64,000 bases of DNA from MSPOR6 sp964652195. Lineage in GTDB: Bacteria > Poribacteria > WGA-4E > WGA-3G. Every line of letters starts with the position of its first letter. Within the stretch, counting starts at the first letter, position 1. Of the stretch, positions 57,563 to 64,000 are shown piece after piece. The notes below the pieces were generated by a model, which did not search any database, was not told where the DNA came from, and saw only the letters and a list, made by a program, of their open reading frames with translations. The stretch lies in assembly GCA_964652195.1 (NCBI GenBank), contig CAZZBB010000012.1, positions 73,058-137,057 on the forward strand, read 5' to 3'. Made by a program: the position numbers and the translations under genes.

Positions 57563-57590
57563 GTTACACTTTTTGTCACATCGTGTGTCA
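57563..57590. repeat. 28-base dyad repeat shared with 23292-23319
   Basis: The reverse complement of this segment matches 23292-23319 at 27 of 28 bases, including the TGTGACA dyad arm and AAAAAGTGTAAC. The two copies lie in opposite orientations and in different intergenic regions. Confidence 0.6.
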
Positions 57591-58341
57591 TTTATTTTCG
57601 TTATAATTATGGCTTTCAAGACAGTACTGGACTGGGTTTATTGCGATAGATTTACAAAAAAGTAAAATTACCAAATTCCTCATTTTTGTGTTATTTCTCT
57701 GATTTCTATTTTTTTATCAAATATTCACAATTGTTAATATCTCGTTGGCAACTATTAATTGTTAATTCATAGTTGTTATCTGTGTCTTTAGTTCTGTAAT
57801 TCGTGTAGAATACATGGTTATCCTCGATTTTTAGTTTTTCAAGTTTTTTAAGTCGGTTTTTAAAATCTCCGAATTTGAAGTGCCTTGCAGTAAGTCTGGA
57901 CCTGTGTTCATAGCGAATCACTAAAAACAGGTGATTTTTTAAAATTTGAAAAACTTGAAAACTGTGTTTTCTTGACAATTTGCTATAAACCCAGATCGGT
58001 AAATGGATAGTACAGAATTGCATGATATTTGTCAGTTGAATTCTAAAATTATAATTTATCATAACATAATAGACCCATATTGCTTATATACCCTATATCA
58101 CATAATACTATTTTAACATAAGTGTAAAACATTTGCAACCTTATTTTTCACATACGTGACTTTAGATGTTCATGTATAGATTTTTCTTCATCATTTTTTA
58201 TTTTTATCTGAATCACGGGTTACACTGATTTCACGGAGAAGAGGGTTGTGAAAAGGTGAATGGTTTGGACGAAGTTTAATTCATTCGTTAATATGCGGCT
58301 AAAGAAACCCCGTCCGTTGATTCTAATATAGTTTAGGATAT

Positions 58342-58612
58342 TAACAAAGCACACACCAGAGGTGTCAATTTAAGGAAATAATCCTATATTTCAGCACCAG
58401 AGATGCGAAATGTTTATAGTACACAGTATCAAGGAACAAGAGAACCCCAGAGGGGTGACACAAAACAGATAGACACCTTTCGCACCGCTGGTGCTTGGTT
58501 ATTGGGGACATTAACGTTTCTATACACCTATCGCACCGCTGGTGCTGTCGATTTGGGTCCACGAGGGTTGTTTTTGTAAAATTGACACTTATGGTAATAA
58601 CAAAGCACACAC
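58342..58612. repeat. Cluster of palindromic repeats bounded by a 15-bp direct repeat
   Basis: TAACAAAGCACACAC occurs at 58342-58356 and 58598-58612. Between them lie palindromes GCACCAGAGATGCG (58394), CCCCAGAGGGG (58445) and two copies of CGCACCGCTGGTGC (58481-58494 and 58532-58545), each preceded by ACACCT. GTGTCAATTT and AAATTGACAC near the ends are inverted. It may be a mobile intergenic cassette or a nest of REP-like units. It is not a CRISPR array. Confidence 0.55.
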
Positions 58613-58697
58613 AAATATATGATATATGAGATATGTTCTACCCAATTAAATATTACTAATCTTCAAACGGATTGTGCTACAACCTACTTTTATTTTG

Positions 58698-60296
58698 TTA
58701 TTTTTTGCTTTTATCTGCTGGATCTACAGTGATTATTGCCTTAAACGCATTTATATGACCTTTGCCACTGAACCATGTACCTGTAGCACCGAGTTTAAAG
58801 ATCTTACCTTCTTCAAAGTGATATTCTATTCTACCTTTCTGCCCTGATGGGATATCCCATGCAGATGTAAGTGCTTCATCTGGATAACCTTTTGTTGGCA
58901 ATTCCGTATCCCCATCATATAGGTCAAATGAACCACCTGCTTTTGCACTTCCAACATTTATGTCTATTGTCAACTTACCACCATCTTTAAATGTAGTGGT
59001 ATCAATAGTGATGACATTGTAATCTTGATATCCGTAACGCGGTGTTCGATAGATGTGTATAACTTCTTGTGTAGGATTATCTTCAGTTACGAAAACATTC
59101 AAACCCGTTAACAACGGATCTGAAGTATCCTCATCGAAACCCGGAAATTTTGCATTTAATGAATCCTTAAGAAACTGTAGGTAGACATCTTCCTCTTTAA
59201 GGTCATTTTCATAACATGTATCAAAGAAGTCATTGAGTGGTAGTTTACCCATCACATCCCCTTCAGGTGCGATCACTAAACAATCCACTGGAGAATGTTC
59301 CTTCCAACCCTCCATTATAAATTTCGCGAACGGGTGGTTTTTATCGAATTGATTGGATTCACTCTTTGGTCTTTTTGCCATGTATGCTTTTTTGCGTGGT
59401 GTACGTTCTAATACGACGTTGGATACCCATGTGTTAATAAAGTTCTCATTTAAAAACTCGATTAATCGATCCCAATAGAGGACACCTGCCCTCAATCCTT
59501 TTCCACTCCCTCAGCAGGATTCATCATGTAAGGGTCCATCTATAGAAATAACATGGATGAGTTTAACCTGTTCTTCTGCTAACGCTATCGCTTCCTCTGG
59601 TGGAACCCAATTAATCTGTTCTGCTTCGTAGAAACGGAGTATCAATTCTCTTTCGGCTTGTTCCTGTGTTATACTTTCAGTATAATCGATATCTTTGGTT
59701 GGATCTTCCATACCAGACCAGAGTTCCATTTGGGTGCATAACCCGGCATCCGTGATTCCGCGATGTTTATCATTGTCTTCGAACCAAACGATATCAAGGT
59801 TTACTGGACCATCAGGGAGGTACATCCTAAAGAAGGAAACACTTCCATCAATTCTGTTAATAATGAGATTGCCTTTAAACTGTGAGAGGTTAATAGTGCC
59901 ATCATCAAAGTTGAAGGCTGCATGTATACGAAAGGCAATATCGGCGTAACTTTCGTTATATGCGCGCAGACATGCCCATAAACCTGGAGCATATCCGTTA
60001 GGAATATGTGTGTCCAATAATTCTGTTGCAGGATGTAATTGCTGAAGTAATTCTGTTATGCCATCGCTTTTTGGCTTCCAACACTCACCGATAGTTACTG
60101 CTTCTGAGGGAAGAAAGGATTGAAAAACTGAGATGGGTTGTTCTTTTTTTGGTTCAGCAACGCGTAGATTTGCTAAGGTATCCCACTCTTTATGGAAGTG
60201 AGATAACGTGTGTTCGATAGGCGCGATGTATCCTTGTACTTTAATGTTTGCCTTGCTCTCAAGTTTGAGTTTGATTGTGTTCTTTGGTGTATTCAT
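58698..60296 (-). CDS. Thioredoxin-like selenoprotein with Cys-Sec active site (UGA = selenocysteine 262)
   Basis: Two open frames are separated by a single in-frame TGA at 59511-59513. Read through, they give a 532-residue cytoplasmic protein. Residues about 1-220 are an unrecognised alpha/beta region. About 225-300 are thioredoxin-like: EEAIALAEEQVKLIHVISID then HDESC-U-GSGKGLRAGVLYW and FLNENFINTWV. The U-G-x-x-K-x-L pattern aligns with W-U-G-Y-C-K-R-L of the selenoprotein at 35115, with a Cys before Sec and Gly replacing the second Cys. About 365-525 is a beta-rich domain. A SECIS-like hairpin follows the TGA. The downstream half lacks its own good start (only TTG at 59495), arguing against two genes. 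AAGGA precedes the ATG at 60296. Confidence 0.78.
59478..59510 (-). promoter_or_regulatory. Putative bacterial SECIS element, gene at 58698-60296
   Basis: On the minus strand GAGGGC (59493-59488) pairs with GTCCTC (59483-59478) around the loop AGGT (59487-59484): six pairs including one G-T. The loop begins 23 bases after the TGA and contains GG, as in the loop of the E. coli fdhF SECIS. Confidence 0.65.
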
Positions 60297-60448
60297 TTTG
60301 GTCCTTCATAGGTATTTTATGGACTTGCATGTGGACTGGTTATCATTCTGTACCATGTACGAATATTATATCCTAAGTTATTATCAATCTACAATATAGA
60401 ACTCAATGAATTTATTTGTTGTAAAATGGAAAATATGATAAAATTATC

Positions 60449-60570
60449 TTATACCAATTCTAATTGAAAATGCGTCTTTATCGTAGCATAAACTTTCAGT
60501 TTGGGTTTCCGTTCACAGTTTTCATTTCTAACAGTCGGTAATGAAGGAAAATATAATTGAAATGGTATTA
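60449..60570. mobile_element. MITE-like element, family 1, copy b
   Basis: The left end TTATACCAATTCTAATTGA and the right end, reversed, TAATACCATTTCAATTAT are imperfect inverted repeats of the same family as 23489-23640. It lies in the 402-base gap between the selenoprotein and GIY-YIG genes; 60571-60698 shows nothing further. Confidence 0.55.
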
Positions 60571-60698
60571 CATCGTTGGTAGAGGATCTCATAGGTCCGC
60601 CTGGGATGTCTCTTCCACTACCGAGTGAGATCGGGATGTCGGTGCATGAAACGGTGTGCCTCCAAGTCATAAATAGAACGGATAGAAGGGAAACGACA

Positions 60699-61043
60699 AT
60701 GTCCAAAATAGAAGATTTTGCTTTTTATGGTGCTACAGGACATCAATATATTTTTCAAGTATACCCTATCGGAACAGAATTCAAAGATATTGGAGGTGTT
60801 TATATTTTCTCAAGACGTGAGATTAATTCTCAAGGCAGCGGTACACATAATCTATTGTATATTGGACAATCTATTTCGCTTCCGAGTAGACTCACCAGAT
60901 TGCATGATAAATGGAATTCTGTCTTTCGAAATGGAGGTAATTGTGTATGTGTTTACTCCGAACTAAACGATGAGAATAGAAACAAAATCGAAGAGGATTT
61001 AATTCGTAAATATCAACCGCCCCTGAATAAGAGATTTGAATGA
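60699..61043 (+). CDS. GIY-YIG nuclease-domain protein
   Basis: The 114-residue protein has the two-part motif: GVYIF (about 30-34), then LLYIGQS, with an Arg (PSRLTRLHDKW). The metal-ligand Glu lies in IEEDLIRKYQPPLN. It lacks extra domains. The open frame extends upstream to 60576, but the ATG at 60699 follows AAGGG and begins the conserved part. The next gene overlaps in an ATGA arrangement. Confidence 0.85.
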   Translation: MSKIEDFAFYGATGHQYIFQVYPIGTEFKDIGGVYIFSRREINSQGSGTHNLLYIGQSISLPSRLTRLHDKWNSVFRNGGNCVCVYSELNDENRNKIEEDLIRKYQPPLNKRFE

Positions 61044-61564
61044 AAAGTTCTATAAGGTGGTTTTGGCGAGTCTTGAAACGTATTTGGAGCGAGATAAAAC
61101 GTCTTGGTCGATTTGTGAGAAACTTCTGGCGTAAAAACAAAGCTGGTTTTGCCCTGTTTTTACTTACGGTTGTGGTTGGATATTACGCATATATTATTGT
61201 ATATTCCCAAGAGGTACAGACTTGGAAAAAAGATATAGAAGATATTTCGACATTTATCCCTGTTGCTGGGGTAATCGTCGGTGCCTTAATAGGAGGTGTT
61301 GATATTATTATGTTTTTGTCAGATTGGTATAGTGAAAAGAAAAAGAAAGAAATAAAGGAAGCTAAAAAGGAAGCCAAAGCAGAGGGTCTTGTAATAGGTG
61401 CAGCAAAATACTACGCGAAGGTAAAACAATGGGATGACCGTAGAACTGAAGCGTTACGTAATGGTGAGGAATTTGACGAACCTATGCCAACGCCACGGAA
61501 CATTCAGGAATCAACTCCCGTTGAACAAACTACCGAGGATCATTCTATAGACGACACTGAGTAA
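61040..61564 (+). CDS. Hypothetical membrane protein with coiled coil
   Basis: The 174-residue protein has a basic Trp/Arg-rich N-terminus (RWFWRVLKRIWSEIKRLGR) and two membrane helices (about 36-55 and 75-95). A charged, probably coiled segment (SEKKKKEIKEAKKEAKAEG) and an acidic tail follow. No family is recognised. Its ATG overlaps the TGA of the GIY-YIG gene, indicating coupling, so the two may act together at the membrane. Confidence 0.7.
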   Translation: MKSSIRWFWRVLKRIWSEIKRLGRFVRNFWRKNKAGFALFLLTVVVGYYAYIIVYSQEVQTWKKDIEDISTFIPVAGVIVGALIGGVDIIMFLSDWYSEKKKKEIKEAKKEAKAEGLVIGAAKYYAKVKQWDDRRTEALRNGEEFDEPMPTPRNIQESTPVEQTTEDHSIDDTE

Positions 61565-61642
61565 AGAGAGAAATACGTTACACTTTGCTGGTGTAGAGGA
61601 CTCTACAGAAAATTAATTGTATTTCGAATACATAAGAAAGAT

Positions 61643-61732
61643 ATGCTGGCTGCCGAACCATAGAAGATTAACAATTGCATTACAATTGAAGAAGATTTAA
61701 TTGACAAGTGGAATCCTATCTGTAACAAGTAA
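61643..61732 (+). pseudogene. Remnant of a GIY-YIG gene (C-terminal end)
   Basis: One frame reads MLAAEP-stop-KINNCITIEEDLIDKWNPICNK-stop, the parts divided by a TAG at 61661-61663. The piece IEEDLIDKWNPICN is the typical last helix of GIY-YIG nucleases and resembles IEEDLIRKYQPPLN of the intact gene just upstream. No upstream motif remains. Confidence 0.4.
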
Positions 61733-61894
61733 CGCTATTTCCTTTTTCCTACCAGACAATTTGAATTTTCATCCCTACCCACAACCTATTCAAGTGAAAA
61801 GAAAAGTATCATACTTCAGAGCCGTAAATTAAGTTAACTTTTCTCCAAATTTCCCATTCGTGAATTTCATGGAACAATATGGGATTTTAGGAAA

Positions 61895-62045
61895 TAATAC
61901 CATTTCTATTTGATTATGCCATTATATCACACCCTTCTCTGTAGGCGGGGAATGCCAATAAGGCATTCATACCGTTGATTTGAACTCCGATTCCCGATCT
62001 TCTTTACAACGGTTAATGGAAAAACTATTATTAGAAATGGTATAA
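61895..62045. mobile_element. MITE-like element, family 1, copy c
   Basis: Ends: TAATACCATTTCTATTTGAT on the left; reversed right end TTTATACCATTTCTAATAAT. The interior contains CTCCGATTCCCGATC, also similar to the interior of the family 2 element at 54157. Confidence 0.6.
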
Positions 62046-62118
62046 AAACATGGGAATCCATTCAGTTATGAACACAAAAAACTCAGAAAGCATGTCACTA
62101 AATTTGTGTCTGTAGTCT

Positions 62119-63405
62119 TTAGAATCGTCCGAGAACTCCCTTGTCTTTACTCGGATCTATTATTAATCCGGTACTATCAGGGGAGAGTATACGCCTCTTG
62201 TTTTGACTTTTAGGATGCACAGAAAATGGAATCTTTTCTTCTTTGTCTTTTTTCGCGTCTGTCATATGTGGTTTTCCAGCAAGATTTATCCTGAATGAAA
62301 ATGGACTTGAGAATAAACCCATGAATAGATCTATCATACAACCAATATTATTATTTTTAAAATAAAAAGAGATACCATGATAACAATGACCACATGTATT
62401 GAAAGTAATATTTTCAGTTCTACGATTCCGCCAAGGTGAAATGATTTGATTGGGTTTTCCAATGCCATGATGGATAAACTCCTTAATGCGAGAAAATATA
62501 GGCTCGTGTCCATGGAATGTTGGATAATGATACAAAAGGCAATGAAAAGCAATTTTAGCTATTGCTCTTTCAATATGTGGTTTCGCTTTTGGATCTATAA
62601 TTACTTTCGTTTGTCGTGTAAATAATTCAGGTGTACTAAACGACTCCTCTTCTATAAAATCTTTCTCACCACTAAGAGAATTGTGAAAGGCCATTAAGGT
62701 GCTATGAAAACTATGTGTCTCTGGGCAAATTATCCACATAGACTTTTCAATATTTCTTACTTTATTGAGAAATCGATTTATAAAGTCTTTTTGTTGTCTT
62801 TCCTTTCTAAATGTCTCTGTTGTCTTTGGTGGAAAGACTAATGTGTTCCCAAATTTATAGTATTCTTTGTTATTTTCGTAAACATGTGTTTCGAGTTCAA
62901 CACTCGAATCGGGATTGTTAAAGTTTTCACAATCTTCCGCAATTGCCTGCTCTGATGTTTGTTCGTGTGGGTGTTGAACTAAAATGATCTGAGGATACAG
63001 AGCTCCAATAGAATCAAAATATCCTTCTACATCTACATCACTTGTAATTTCTGTATGTTCATGCATTGCAATAAGGTCATTATAAATCGGATCTGTAAAA
63101 AATAATCTGACCGGGTGAATGGATTTGAATTTTGTACTGTTATAGAAGGTTGCATGTTGAGCATTGGTTCTATTACCTAACTCGGATTGAATCTTATGCT
63201 GGATGAAACCGATAGGGCTTGCATTCAATAGAATTCCATCAAGTTCTTTTCCAAACAGACCATTACAATCAACACATACATGTTTGTCAATAATCCATTC
63301 ATATTTAGTTCCAATATTCTTTTTGTCTAATAACGACTTAGGGAATGCATGTTCCACATTTAAATCTTTCTCTTGCTTACAATAAATGCATATACCTATA
63401 GTCAT
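62119..63405 (-). CDS. HNH-like zinc-binding protein, probable nuclease
   Basis: The 428-residue protein begins with an HNH-type zinc unit: CIYC (6-9), LNVEHAFPKSL with the His of the motif, then HVCVDCNGLFG giving the second Cys pair and Asn. The remaining 370 residues are not recognised, though CGHCYHGISF near 345 is another possible metal site. Such HNH proteins occur in defence islands and mobile regions. No strong ribosome binding site precedes the ATG. Confidence 0.7.
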   Translation of the reverse strand: MTIGICIYCKQEKDLNVEHAFPKSLLDKKNIGTKYEWIIDKHVCVDCNGLFGKELDGILLNASPIGFIQHKIQSELGNRTNAQHATFYNSTKFKSIHPVRLFFTDPIYNDLIAMHEHTEITSDVDVEGYFDSIGALYPQIILVQHPHEQTSEQAIAEDCENFNNPDSSVELETHVYENNKEYYKFGNTLVFPPKTTETFRKERQQKDFINRFLNKVRNIEKSMWIICPETHSFHSTLMAFHNSLSGEKDFIEEESFSTPELFTRQTKVIIDPKAKPHIERAIAKIAFHCLLYHYPTFHGHEPIFSRIKEFIHHGIGKPNQIISPWRNRRTENITFNTCGHCYHGISFYFKNNNIGCMIDLFMGLFSSPFSFRINLAGKPHMTDAKKDKEEKIPFSVHPKSQNKRRILSPDSTGLIIDPSKDKGVLGRF

Positions 63406-63594
63406 CTTATTATCACCACATTTGTATTATTTCTTTGCGTGTTTTACATGGAAATTATACAACATTTTTGTGAGATAAGCATTCTTTTAGAGTATATATT
63501 GCAAGGGAAAAGAGATGTGAATTGTATAATTTGTAGGAAGGACAAAGGGGAGAATTAGAGAGTGAAAACAACCGATGTATTTTTATTATTCCTT

Positions 63595-63855
63595 TTATTT
63601 TCTCCTTAATTGATGCAAGAGATCTACCTTCTTTACGATGCTTTCGATTGTTGGACAATTGATCTTCAGATATTCATATTCTCTTAGTTCAATTGGAGCA
63701 TCAAACATACAAGTAATTTCTTTTATGTCTTTCATATCTATAGAAAGAAAACACTTATTATTATCAATTTGAACTTCTGAATCATATATGATTTTAGTGG
63801 AACATTCTCTGTAGGAGCAGTACCAAAGAGATGCATATTTCGTAGACATACACAT
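63595..63855 (-). CDS. Hypothetical small protein
   Basis: The 86-residue frame has four Cys in its first half and an acidic, beta-like middle (FLSIDMKDIKEITCMF). No family is recognised and no ribosome binding site is visible. A second Met (codon 3) is an alternative start. The bases from 63856 to the window end and the stretch 63406-63594 hold nothing recognisable. Confidence 0.35.
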   Translation of the reverse strand: MCMSTKYASLWYCSYRECSTKIIYDSEVQIDNNKCFLSIDMKDIKEITCMFDAPIELREYEYLKINCPTIESIVKKVDLLHQLRRK

Positions 63856-64000
63856 TATAATAACCCAAGTTGCTACCTATATCCAAATAGCATTTTTATA
63901 TTTGTAGCAATAATGAATAAATAAACTTTCAACTCAAAACCAGCAGATGTTACCGCGTGTATTGATTTTGGTAAGAGTTGGGTAATGAGACTATTTGACA

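Larger units (their letters stand above)
57185..58697. other. 1.5-kb repeat-rich intergenic region
   Basis: No well-supported gene is present. It contains a MITE-like element (57257-57377), a shared dyad (57563-57590) and a cluster of GCACCAGC palindromes bounded by a 15-base direct repeat (58342-58612). One minus-strand ORF (57706-58062, 118 codons) has no ribosome binding site and no recognisable domain. Its product is Asn/Lys-rich and is treated as doubtful. Confidence 0.5.
61565..62118. other. Gene-free stretch with a decayed GIY-YIG fragment and a MITE-like element
   Basis: Apart from the pseudogene fragment (61643-61732) and the element (61895-62045), no feature is recognised. Confidence 0.5.

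Noticed and set aside
57706..58062. 118-codon minus-strand ORF as a real gene
   Set aside because: It has no ribosome binding site and no recognisable domain, its composition follows AT-rich background, and it lies in a repeat-rich gap.
58342..58612. CRISPR-like array of repeats
   Set aside because: The repeats are palindromic, unequal, in both orientations and irregularly spaced, and no cas genes are nearby.
59511..59513. Two separate genes divided by a stop
   Set aside because: The frames are in register, the second has only a TTG start without a ribosome binding site, and the junction itself is the conserved redox motif with a hairpin behind it.

Overview
The window is AT-rich bacterial chromosome from a Gram-negative (diderm) organism. 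Evidence for two membranes: lipoproteins, a beta-barrel protein ending in an aromatic residue, a PbpC/alpha-2-macroglobulin pair, and a YidC with a large periplasmic domain. The gene mix (a sulfatase with a CxPxR site, a formylglycine-generating-enzyme-type domain, several secreted LamG proteins, an enolase-superfamily enzyme, sugar isomerase-like TIM barrels, WD40 and NHL propellers, many small intergenic palindromes) resembles Candidatus Poribacteria. That placement is an inference from content; there is no rRNA here to test it.

Layout. 1-8 kb: a truncated ABC substrate-binding lipoprotein, a TonB-C/FGE-like fusion, an EF-G paralogue, a DUF423 protein and PbpC. 8-16 kb: a giant alpha-2-macroglobulin upstream of pbpC, then a two-gene haem unit (cytochrome P460-type lipoprotein plus a di-haem protein fused to a beta-barrel). 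16-29 kb: FtsY, an ECF sigma factor, a MarR/ferritin-like fusion, an ABC-F ATPase, a ThrB-like kinase, a TPR lipoprotein, a Bax1-like nuclease with an XPB-like helicase, a 2-hydroxyacid dehydrogenase and a sulfatase. 29-35 kb: an HNH nuclease and the conserved rnpA-yidD-yidC-khpB-mnmE block. 35-46 kb: a thioredoxin-like selenoprotein, rluB, a HAD phosphatase, pdxJ, glutamate dehydrogenase, an NHL propeller, hflX, a zinc-ribbon/TIM-barrel pair, tRNA-Leu(CAA) and an Xaa-Pro peptidase. 46-57 kb: secreted LamG, ThuA-like and WD40 proteins, plus an ornithine-cyclodeaminase-family and an enolase-superfamily gene separated by a restriction-modification cassette whose endonuclease is frameshifted. 57-64 kb: an accessory, repeat-rich region with a second selenoprotein, a GIY-YIG/membrane-protein operon with a decayed GIY-YIG remnant nearby, and an HNH protein.

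The strongest signals beyond routine annotation are these. (1) Two genes are each interrupted by one in-frame TGA at the active site of a thioredoxin-like domain, and each TGA is followed at SECIS distance by a stem-loop with G in its apical loop. They read as selenoproteins with W-U-G-Y-C and C-U-G-S-G sites. (2) Four secreted proteins share a C-terminal tail of the form VxPxxKLxTxWxx(I/L)K, possibly a sorting signal. (3) A di-haem cytochrome/porin fusion sits beside a P460 lipoprotein. (4) There is a bacterial XPB-Bax1 pair. (5) At least three families of short intergenic palindromic or MITE-like elements occur. No selenocysteine machinery (selA, selB, selC, selD) lies in the window.
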